From: an uncultured Roseburia sp.
Lineage (GTDB): Bacteria > Bacillota > Clostridia > Lachnospirales > Lachnospiraceae
Length of the DNA: 12,107 nt
Direction of reading: 5' to 3'
NCBI GenBank assembly: GCA_947564765.1
Contig: CANODN010000034.1
Coordinates: 1 to 12,107, forward strand
This document shows, one piece after another, positions 6,566 to 12,107 of the stretch (positions are counted from its first letter, which is position 1; each line of letters starts with the position of its first letter). Position numbers and translations under genes: made by a program. The notes beneath the pieces were generated by a model. It worked only from the letters and a program-made list of their open reading frames with translations. It did no database searches and was not told the DNA's origin.

Positions 6566-9016
6566 ATGCAGTTTCCGGATTCCTATTTTGAAGATGAAGT
6601 GAGGGAAGGCTTTTTTGTTGCAGGCATGATGAAACGGGCATGGGCAGCGCAGTTAGAAGTCCTTTCCGATATTGACAAAATCTGTAAAAAGCATCAGATT
6701 ACTTATTTTGCAGATTTTGGAACGTTGCTTGGCGCAGCCCGTCATCGAGGATTTATTCCATGGGACGACGATTTGGATATCTGTATGAAGCGGGAGGATT
6801 ATAATCGTTTTCTTGCCGCCGCGAAAGAGCTGCCCAAAGGGTATTATGTGAGAACGATACATACGGACGATACCTATACCGAGTTGTTTGCCAGAGTGTT
6901 AAACAGCAGAGAGATTAATTTTGAAGCAGAATTCTTAGAGAAGTTTCACGGCTGTCCCTACGGAATGGGAATTGATGTGTTTGTTATGGATGATCTGGCG
7001 CCGGATCAAAGAGAAGAAGACCGTCAGCTGCAGATGATTCATTCTGTTTTGCAAATGATGGAGCAGATGGATGCAGGATTATTGGATACTGCAGTCTGGA
7101 ACAGGGAAAAGGAGCGGATTGAGCAGGATATTATGGTAAGGACAGACAGCAGCCGTCCTCTGAAAAATCAGATGTTTCTGCTGCTGGATAAAATATTTTC
7201 CATGTATTCGGAGCAGGAAGCAGATGAGCTTGCCGTGATGCAGCTGTGGATGAAAAATAAAGAATGCCGGATGCCAAAAAAATGGTATCAGGAAGCGGTG
7301 GAGCTGCCTTTTGAAACAGGGACGGTTCCGGCGCCGGCATTTTATGATGCGGTATTATATAAGAAGTACGGACAGTACATGGCTTCCTGTAAAATGGGAG
7401 GAACCCATGATTATCCGTTGTACCGGAAACAGGAGGAAGCTTTAAAAGAGCAGGTGGGGATCAATCCGTATACCTATGTGATTTCAAAGGAAGATCTGGA
7501 ATCCGATGCTGCAAGGGTCCGCACTGCGGGAACGCAAGATACCGGGAAGTCCAAAGAGAATGGAGTCTGTCAAAAAATGACTGTAAAAAAGCAGATCAGA
7601 GAATTTTTACAGCTATTAGAGGATTTGCAGCATAAATTAGATCACATATTCTCTTCGGATGTTCCGGGCGTAAGCGATATGCATGCAGGCGGGAGCGGGG
7701 GACGGCCGGCAGCTGACTTGCGGGAACACGCCGGAAAGGATAAGACCGGCATGTCAGAAGGAAATACAGAAAAGCTGCTCCAAATTCTGACCGGATGCCA
7801 GGAAACGGCGATTGCCTTTGGAACGCTGATTGAATCGGTAAAGGGAGAAGGAACCGATACCGTCGGTAAGTTAGAGGCATACTGCGAAGAGATTTACCGG
7901 ATCTACGAAACGGTTTTGGGAGACCGGGGAAAAGTTTTTTGCGTAAACTGTGATAGATTGCGCACGCTGTCAGAGGAGATAGCAGAAGCCTGTAAAAGAG
8001 AAATCGATCTGCGGCGTGAAGTCGTTTTTCTTCCCTCCAGAGTATCGGAATGGGATGCGATAGAAAGCGTCTGGCGGGCGGCAGAAGAAGATCCCGACTG
8101 CATTGCTTTTGTGATTCCGATTCCGTATTTTACAAAAAAATCAGACGGAAGTTTTGGGGATATGCATTATGAGGGAGACCGGTTTCCGGACTATGTTCCG
8201 TTGACAGCTTACAATGCCTTTGATTACGAAGGACATTGCCCAGATGTGATGTATATACAAAATCCTTATGATGCATATAATCTGGCAGTCAGTGTGCATC
8301 CCTTTTTCTATTCGGAAAATCTGAAAAAATATACGGAGAAATTGGTGTATCTGCCGCCGTTTGTAGTAAATGAAATTACAACAGAAGATCAGAGAGCGAT
8401 TGAAAATCTCAAATACTGCTGTATCGTTCCCGGCGTTGTGCATGCGGACCGGGTAATTGTTCAGTCAGAGGGTATGCGGCAGATTTATATCCAGATTTTA
8501 ACAGAGGCTGCGGGAGAAGAGACGAGGAAAATCTGGGAGGAAAAAATTCTGGGGCTTGGTTCTCCGAAAATGGATCGGAATTTAGAATGCAGCAAAGCGG
8601 ATATGGATTTGCCGGAGGAGTGGCGTTCTTTGATGCAAAAGCCAGATGGAACATTCAAAAAAGTGGTTTTATATGGCACAAGTGCGGCGGCTTTGCTGGA
8701 GCATCCAAAGGCAATGATTCAAAAAATGGGACGGGTATTTTCTGCATTTGAGAAAAAGCAGGAGGAAATTCTGCTGCTCTGGGTTCCGGAGTATGCAGCA
8801 GGAATTGACATGAAAGAGAAATATCCTGCTGTGTGTGAAGAATATCAGAGACTGATGCGGCAGTATCAGGAAGAAGGAACAGGGATTTTGGATTGCTCCG
8901 GTGATATGGAACGGGCAGCCAAAGTGTGCGATGCTTATTATGGCGACAGAGGGTATGCGGCACAGCTGTGTATCAGAAGAGGGGTGCCGGTGATGCTGCA
9001 GGAGGTTGAGATATAA
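6566..9016 (+). CDS. LicD-family phosphotransferase fused to a CDP-glycerol glycerophosphotransferase-like domain
   Basis: The protein has 816 aa. Residues about 25-300 are a LicD domain, the family that transfers phosphocholine or related groups from CDP-alcohols to surface glycans. Its signature is DFGTLLGAARHRGFIPWDDD (50-69) followed by LDI, and GMGIDVFVMDD (133-143). Residues 300-340 and 365-400 look like flexible linker. Residues about 340-816 are homologous to the entire preceding gene product: GCQETAIAFGTLIE (410-423), VIPIPYF (516-522), MHYEGD (533-538), QNPYD (565-569), LGSPKMD (664-670) and DAYYGD (789-794). Two motifs kept by the neighbour are lost here. RPHP is replaced by VPEY (740-743), and GDMSS is replaced by GDRGY (793-797). 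The second domain may therefore be non-catalytic, for example a partner or acceptor-binding module for the stand-alone paralogue. LicD is usually a stand-alone protein of roughly 270-300 aa. The LicD call is firm, the second domain's family moderate, and its role is inference. Confidence 0.82.
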   Translation: MQFPDSYFEDEVREGFFVAGMMKRAWAAQLEVLSDIDKICKKHQITYFADFGTLLGAARHRGFIPWDDDLDICMKREDYNRFLAAAKELPKGYYVRTIHTDDTYTELFARVLNSREINFEAEFLEKFHGCPYGMGIDVFVMDDLAPDQREEDRQLQMIHSVLQMMEQMDAGLLDTAVWNREKERIEQDIMVRTDSSRPLKNQMFLLLDKIFSMYSEQEADELAVMQLWMKNKECRMPKKWYQEAVELPFETGTVPAPAFYDAVLYKKYGQYMASCKMGGTHDYPLYRKQEEALKEQVGINPYTYVISKEDLESDAARVRTAGTQDTGKSKENGVCQKMTVKKQIREFLQLLEDLQHKLDHIFSSDVPGVSDMHAGGSGGRPAADLREHAGKDKTGMSEGNTEKLLQILTGCQETAIAFGTLIESVKGEGTDTVGKLEAYCEEIYRIYETVLGDRGKVFCVNCDRLRTLSEEIAEACKREIDLRREVVFLPSRVSEWDAIESVWRAAEEDPDCIAFVIPIPYFTKKSDGSFGDMHYEGDRFPDYVPLTAYNAFDYEGHCPDVMYIQNPYDAYNLAVSVHPFFYSENLKKYTEKLVYLPPFVVNEITTEDQRAIENLKYCCIVPGVVHADRVIVQSEGMRQIYIQILTEAAGEETRKIWEEKILGLGSPKMDRNLECSKADMDLPEEWRSLMQKPDGTFKKVVLYGTSAAALLEHPKAMIQKMGRVFSAFEKKQEEILLLWVPEYAAGIDMKEKYPAVCEEYQRLMRQYQEEGTGILDCSGDMERAAKVCDAYYGDRGYAAQLCIRRGVPVMLQEVEI

Positions 9017-9031
9017 AGGAAAGGTGATTTT

Positions 9032-9100
9032 ATGTCTGATTTGGCAGGCAGATTCGTTTATGGTGTTTTTTGTTGTCAGAATGGGATAATGACGATATAA
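9032..9100 (+). other. 22-codon open reading frame with a ribosome binding site, possible gene stub
   Basis: AAAGGAAAGG (9015-9024) precedes ATG 9032, and the frame reads MSDLAGRFVYGVF before stopping at 9098-9100. It sits where the next operon gene would be expected and overlaps the promoter of the nuclease gene. It may be the 5' end of an interrupted gene, a leader peptide, or chance. I do not recognise the peptide. Confidence 0.25.
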
Positions 9101-9101
9101 T
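9073..9101 (+). promoter_or_regulatory. Sigma-A-type promoter for the Rpn nuclease gene
   Basis: TTGTCA (9073-9078) is followed by exactly 17 bases and then TATAAT (9096-9101). This matches the housekeeping consensus at 11 of 12 positions. Transcription would start near 9108, leaving a leader of about 80 bases before ATG 9187. The nuclease gene can therefore be transcribed independently of the glycan operon. Confidence 0.72.
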
Positions 9102-9186
9102 ATAGATAGGAAATTTACGAGACACTCTTTGGGTATTCCTTTATGTACGAAAAAGCTGCGCAGCAATGGAGAAAGGATAAAGCGAT

Positions 9187-10173
9187 ATGCAGAAAAAGAC
9201 ACCGGATTACGATAATGTGTTTAAGACAATGAAGAGTAAACACAAGAGATTGTTTATTTCTGTCATTAATGATACTTTTGGGAAAGCATATCCGTTAGAT
9301 ACAAAAGTGGAGGTTTTGCCTTCGGAAGGATATTTGACCGAGAGTGAGACTGCAGATGGAAGTAAGGATATAGAGGAACAGATTTCAGATTTTGTAATGA
9401 AGATTGAAAATGAGATGTATCTTCTGGAATGTCAAAGTTATGACGATGGATCAATGGCGATCAGAATTGCTGAATATGCTTTTATTATTGCAAGGAAGTT
9501 TGCGACATGGGATATTGGATGTGCGACGATTCCTATGCCAAAATTTTCGATTATTTATATCAAGCGGACGGCAAAAACTCCAAAAACAACAACGATTACC
9601 TTTGCATTTCCGGATGGGCAGACAGTAAATTATGAGTCTGAGAATGTAATTCTGGAAGAGTTTACAAAGGAATATATTGTTGAAAAGAGACTGTTTCCTT
9701 ATATACCTTTCTATATTGCAAGGTATGAAAAGGATATGATATCAGAAATTAGTACAGAGAATGCAGAAAGGGATTTGATCTATTTTAGAGATGAATTGGT
9801 TCGGCTGCATGAACAAGAGGAATTATCAGATAATGAAATTGTAGATCTTATGGGGTTTGTAAATACGATTATTACACACATTACAAACGGCAATCAAAAC
9901 GAAGAGAGGCTGGTGAATATTATGGGCGGAACGGTGATTGAGACAGAATCGGAAAGGTTAATTCGTAGAGGGAAAGCGGAAGGAAAAGCAGAAGGAAAAG
10001 CGGAAGGAAAAGCGGAAGGAAAAGCAGAAGGAAAAGCAGAAGAAATTGTTGAGATGGGAAGGGAATTTGGTTTGGATGATGCAGCCATTTTGAAAAGATT
10101 GCAGGAAAAGGTAGGTTTGTCTGTAGAAACGGCAATCGTCTATTTGAGGAAGTACGGAAAATCATTGGTGTAG
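9187..10173 (+). CDS. Rpn-family PD-(D/E)XK nuclease (recombination-promoting nuclease/putative transposase)
   Basis: The protein has 328 aa, and AAAGGA (9172-9177) lies 9 bases before the start. The N-terminal region (TPDYDNVFKTMKSKHKRLFI, 5-24) is typical of the Rpn / PD-(D/E)XK family transposase group. The nuclease core shows Asp68 in QISDFVMKIENEMYLLECQS, with Glu81 and Gln83 forming the ExQ variant of the catalytic motif. Characterised relatives are DNA endonucleases that stimulate RecA-independent recombination, and some have been linked to phage defence; this is family knowledge, not shown here. Residues 262-285 are six GKAE repeats, followed by a 43-residue tail (EIVEMGREFGLDDAAILKRL and beyond). 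The gene looks more A/T-rich than the glycan genes around it, has its own promoter and a hairpin terminator, and has no evident glycan role. It is probably a laterally acquired passenger. No terminal inverted repeats were found. Confidence 0.85.
   Translation: MQKKTPDYDNVFKTMKSKHKRLFISVINDTFGKAYPLDTKVEVLPSEGYLTESETADGSKDIEEQISDFVMKIENEMYLLECQSYDDGSMAIRIAEYAFIIARKFATWDIGCATIPMPKFSIIYIKRTAKTPKTTTITFAFPDGQTVNYESENVILEEFTKEYIVEKRLFPYIPFYIARYEKDMISEISTENAERDLIYFRDELVRLHEQEELSDNEIVDLMGFVNTIITHITNGNQNEERLVNIMGGTVIETESERLIRRGKAEGKAEGKAEGKAEGKAEGKAEEIVEMGREFGLDDAAILKRLQEKVGLSVETAIVYLRKYGKSLV
9970..10041 (+). repeat. Six tandem 12-base repeats encoding GKAE
   Basis: The unit is GGAAAAGCRGAA, repeated six times in frame; the first unit begins GGG and the fourth base of the alanine codon alternates between GCG and GCA only. 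It forms a charged, probably helical linker between the nuclease core and the C-terminal tail. The repeat length is a multiple of three, so gain or loss of units would change linker length without breaking the frame. Confidence 0.95.
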
Positions 10174-10317
10174 GAGGTGTGGACGCAGCCTAAATCAATT
10201 GATGAAAGAAAGATTCATGAGGGAGAATATGCCTTTATGAATCTTTTTCATACCGGGGTATTCCGGCAGACTTTTCAGAATGGAAAAGAGATTGCAGGTG
10301 TTGCAAACAGCATATAA
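10174..10317 (+). other. Open stretch after the nuclease stop, possible 3' gene remnant
   Basis: The frame that ends at the nuclease stop stays open for 46 more codons until TAA at 10315-10317. It reads peptide-like sequence, for example EGEYAFMNLFHTGVFRQTF. A GTG at 10177 is preceded by little that resembles a ribosome binding site. It could be the tail of a gene interrupted by the nuclease cassette. An open run of this length is also not rare by chance, and the terminator hairpin lies within it. I do not recognise the family. Confidence 0.2.
10207..10248 (+). terminator. Hairpin with U-run after the nuclease gene, likely intrinsic terminator
   Basis: AAAGATTCAT (10209-10218) pairs perfectly with ATGAATCTTT (10237-10246). 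The pairing continues inward through GAGGG/CCTTT (two G-U pairs) to an 8-base loop and outward by two more pairs. The 3' arm ends in five T residues (10244-10248). The hairpin starts 34 bases after the nuclease stop. The stem base is A/T-rich and G/C is low, so terminator strength is uncertain. The downstream ugd gene appears to have its own promoter, which fits transcription ending here. Confidence 0.55.
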
Positions 10318-10320
10318 AAT
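10292..10320 (+). promoter_or_regulatory. Possible promoter for ugd
   Basis: TTGCAG (10292-10297), 17 bases, then TAAAAT (10315-10320). Both boxes are imperfect: two mismatches in the -35 and one in the -10. An overlapping TATAAA at 10313 would give a 15-base spacer. A promoter here would restart glycan-gene transcription after the hairpin. Confidence 0.35.
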
Positions 10321-10340
10321 TAAGAAACGATGGATGTGAC

Positions 10341-10345
10341 AGGAG
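10341..10345 (+). promoter_or_regulatory. Ribosome binding site that fixes the ugd start
   Basis: AGGAG lies 5 bases before ATG 10351. The in-frame ATG at 10330 has no good site, and its extra seven residues (MDVTGDK) are not part of the family N-terminus, which begins MKKITVIGAGYVG. Confidence 0.7.
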
Positions 10346-10350
10346 ACAAA

Positions 10351-11586
10351 ATGAAGAAAAAGATAACAGTAATCGGAGCAGGCTATGTGGGATTATCCAA
10401 TGCCGTTTTACTGGCTCAATATAATCAGGTTACGGCGTTGGATTTAGCAAAGGAGAAGGTGGATTTGATCAATCAGAGAAAATCCCCGATTCTGGATAAA
10501 GAGATACAGGAATATTTAGAAACAAAGCAGCTGGATTTGAAGGCTCTCTGCGACAGAAAAGAGGCAGTGGAAGGAGCAGAATACGTAATTATTTCAACGC
10601 CTACGAATTATGATCCGGATCAAAACTATTTTGATACCTCTTCGGTAGAATCCGCAGCAGAATATGTTTTGCGGAACAATCCAACCGCAGTGATTGTGAT
10701 CAAATCTACGGTTCCGGTGGGGTATACCGAAAAACTGAGAGAAAAATATCAGACGGACCGGATTTTATTTTCACCGGAATTTTTGCGGGAAGGACATGCA
10801 TTGTATGATAATCTGTATCCTTCCAGAATTATTGTGGGAGTACCGGAGAATGATTCCGATATGCTGCAGAAAGCAAAAGAGTTTGCCGGGCTGTTGCAGG
10901 AGGGAGCGATAAAAGAAGAAATACCGACGCTGTTTATGAACAGTACGGAAGCGGAAGCCGTGAAATTGTTTGCCAATACCTATCTGGCCCTTCGGGTTGC
11001 GTATTTTAATGAATTGGATACTTATGCAGAAGTGCGTGGGTTGAATACAAAAAAGATTGTTGAAGGTGTCAGTCTTGATCCGAGAATCGGAACGCATTAT
11101 AATAATCCGTCTTTTGGATATGGAGGCTATTGTCTGCCGAAGGATACGAAGCAGCTTCTGGCAAATTACAATGATGTTCCTAATAATATTATCGGAGCCA
11201 TAGTAGATGCAAATCGCACCAGAAAAGACTTTATTGCAGAGCGGGTGCTGGAAAAAGCGGGATATTACAGTAACGGAACAGGCAGAAACGGCGTGTCTGG
11301 AAAGGACTGTGTCATAGGAGTATATCGCCTTACGATGAAAGCGGGTTCCGATAATTTCAGACAGAGTTCGATTCAGGGGATTATGAAGCGGATAAAGGCA
11401 AAGGGCGCAGAAGTGATTGTATATGAGCCTGCATTGAAGGAAGATACGTTTTTTGGCAGCAGGGTGATTCGGTCGTTGGAGGAGTTTAAAGCAATGGCTG
11501 ATGTGATTGTAGTCAATCGGATTGCGGAGGAGCTTGGGGATGTGGCAGAGAAAGTTTATACGAGGGATTTGTTTGGGGAAAACTAA
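10351..11586 (+). CDS. ugd: UDP-glucose 6-dehydrogenase, short HasB-like form
   Basis: This enzyme oxidises UDP-glucose to UDP-glucuronate with two NAD+, giving an acidic sugar donor for capsule or cell-wall glycans. It has 411 aa from ATG 10351, in the usual range for the short form. The N-terminal Rossmann motif is VIGAGYVGLS (7-16), and STPTNYD (82-88) and KSTVPVG (118-124) follow. SPEFLREG (141-148) and EAVKLFANTYLA (202-213, Lys205) line the active site. YGGYCLPKDTKQL (257-269) carries the catalytic cysteine at 261 and aspartate at 265. The C-terminal UDP-binding half includes GVYRLTMKAGSDNFRQSSIQ (323-342) and GIMKRIKAKG. All expected residues are present. Residues 304-318 (GYYSNGTGRNGVSGK) are a small insertion-like loop compared with what I recall of streptococcal HasB. 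The gene is followed by gmd after a 61-base gap. Confidence 0.95.
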   Translation: MKKKITVIGAGYVGLSNAVLLAQYNQVTALDLAKEKVDLINQRKSPILDKEIQEYLETKQLDLKALCDRKEAVEGAEYVIISTPTNYDPDQNYFDTSSVESAAEYVLRNNPTAVIVIKSTVPVGYTEKLREKYQTDRILFSPEFLREGHALYDNLYPSRIIVGVPENDSDMLQKAKEFAGLLQEGAIKEEIPTLFMNSTEAEAVKLFANTYLALRVAYFNELDTYAEVRGLNTKKIVEGVSLDPRIGTHYNNPSFGYGGYCLPKDTKQLLANYNDVPNNIIGAIVDANRTRKDFIAERVLEKAGYYSNGTGRNGVSGKDCVIGVYRLTMKAGSDNFRQSSIQGIMKRIKAKGAEVIVYEPALKEDTFFGSRVIRSLEEFKAMADVIVVNRIAEELGDVAEKVYTRDLFGEN

Positions 11587-11635
11587 CAGGATAAAAGGTA
11601 CATAAAAAATACAGCGAAATATCAATATAGAAAGC

Positions 11636-11642
11636 GGTGGAG
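11636..11642 (+). promoter_or_regulatory. Ribosome binding site for gmd
   Basis: GGTGGAG lies 5 bases before ATG 11648. The 61-base gap after ugd holds no clear terminator or promoter, so gmd is probably co-transcribed with ugd. Confidence 0.6.
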
Positions 11643-11647
11643 TAAGT

Positions 11648-12107
11648 ATGGGAAAAACAGCATTAATTACCGGAGTGACCGGTCAGGACGGCTCTTATCT
11701 GGCAGAATTTTTACTGGAAAAGGGTTATGAAGTACATGGAATGATTCGCCGTTCTTCTGTGGATTACAGAGAACGGATTGCACATTTGGAAGGAAACAGT
11801 CAGTTTCATCTGCATTACGGAGATCTTGGGGATTCCATGAGTCTTATGTCAGTGATTGGATCGGTCCGTCCGGATGAAATTTATAATCTCGCGGCACAGA
11901 GCCATGTACAGGTCAGTTTTGATGTGCCGGAGTATACGGCGGATGTAGTTGCGACAGGAGTTCTTCGTGTTCTTGAGGCGGTCCGTCTCTGCGATTTGAC
12001 AAAGACCTGCCGGATTTATCAGGCGTCTACCTCGGAATTGTACGGTAAAGAAGAGGAGTTCCCTGAAACACAGATCGCCATATTGACGGGATACAGGGAT
12101 TTTGACT
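11648..12107 (+). CDS. gmd: GDP-mannose 4,6-dehydratase, 3'-truncated by the window edge and possibly frame-broken
   Basis: Gmd converts GDP-mannose to GDP-4-keto-6-deoxymannose, the precursor of GDP-fucose, GDP-rhamnose and related sugars. The 153 visible residues begin MGKTALITGVTGQDGSYLAE with the NADP-binding GxxGxxG (9-15). They continue with RRSSVDYRERI (34-44), YGDLGDSMSL (57-66), IYNLAAQSHVQVSFDVPEYT (78-97) and YQASTSELYGK (124-134, with catalytic Thr128 and Glu130). After PET (139-141) the frame reads QIAILTGYRDFD, not the expected TPFxPRSPYAxAK that contains the catalytic Tyr and Lys. The +1 frame at that point reads HRSPY and then a TGA stop. No in-frame stop occurs before the window ends. 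The gene may be a frameshifted pseudogene, or the last bases may contain sequence errors. The family call is firm from the first 141 residues. Confidence 0.85.
   Translation, partial: MGKTALITGVTGQDGSYLAEFLLEKGYEVHGMIRRSSVDYRERIAHLEGNSQFHLHYGDLGDSMSLMSVIGSVRPDEIYNLAAQSHVQVSFDVPEYTADVVATGVLRVLEAVRLCDLTKTCRIYQASTSELYGKEEEFPETQIAILTGYRDFD

Noticed and set aside
9155..9164. Perfect 10-base palindrome GCTGCGCAGC in the nuclease leader as an operator
   Set aside because: Palindromes of this length are expected about a dozen times by chance in 12 kb, and there is no second copy or known match.
9970..10041. Tandem repeats as a CRISPR array
   Set aside because: The units are 12 bases, contiguous, without spacers, and in frame within a coding gene.
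9076..10283. Short direct repeats flanking the nuclease gene (TCAGAATGG at 9076 and 10275; GGGTATTCC at 9131 and 10256; CCTTTATG at 9138 and 10232) as target-site duplications
   Set aside because: The order is not collinear, the first lies within the promoter spacer, and matches of 8-9 bases between two flanks of this size are only mildly unexpected. No terminal inverted repeats accompany them.
10771..11625. Long minus-strand open frame opposite ugd, and similar ones opposite the other genes
   Set aside because: They lie antisense to well-recognised genes, have low-complexity Cys/His/Phe/Ile-rich translations, and match no family. They are by-products of the coding strand's base use.

Overview
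The window reads as part of a surface-glycan or flagellin-glycan biosynthesis locus from a Gram-positive anaerobe of the Clostridia, most likely Lachnospiraceae. This placement is inferred from the AGGAGG-type ribosome binding sites, the sigma-A-like promoter, moderate base composition, the pairing of CgeB-like and LicD-like enzymes, and an Rpn-type nuclease with a GKAE repeat tail. All genes found are on the + strand.

Region 1 (1-9016) is a tightly packed operon with junctions from a 16-base overlap to a 25-base gap. It starts with the 3' portion of pseB (UDP-GlcNAc 4,6-dehydratase, inverting). Next come a CgeB-like GT-B glycosyltransferase, a second GT-B glycosyltransferase with a helical N-terminus, and a GT2 glycosyltransferase. 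Last are a stand-alone protein resembling CDP-glycerol glycerophosphotransferases (443 aa) and an 816-aa protein. The 816-aa protein joins an N-terminal LicD phosphotransferase domain to a C-terminal paralogue of the 443-aa protein. The paralogous copy in the fusion has lost the RPHP and DxSS-type motifs that the stand-alone copy keeps, which suggests a catalytic/non-catalytic pair.

Region 2 (9017-10350) interrupts the glycan genes. It holds a self-contained Rpn-family PD-(D/E)XK nuclease gene with its own near-consensus promoter (TTGTCA, 17-base spacer, TATAAT), six 12-base repeats encoding GKAE, and a long hairpin ending in a U-run downstream. Short open fragments on both sides may be remnants of an interrupted gene, but this is weakly supported.

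Region 3 (10351-12107) resumes nucleotide-sugar synthesis with ugd (UDP-glucose 6-dehydrogenase, short HasB-like form) and the 5' portion of gmd (GDP-mannose 4,6-dehydratase). The gmd frame leaves the family consensus just before the expected catalytic YxxxK segment, so it may be frameshifted or a sequence error.

Together the genes supply a 4-keto-6-deoxy-HexNAc intermediate, UDP-glucuronate and (if gmd is intact) GDP-4-keto-6-deoxymannose. They also supply three glycosyltransferases and two phospho-substituent transferases. No flippase, polymerase, ABC exporter or flagellin gene is visible, so the final glycan and its carrier cannot be named from this window.
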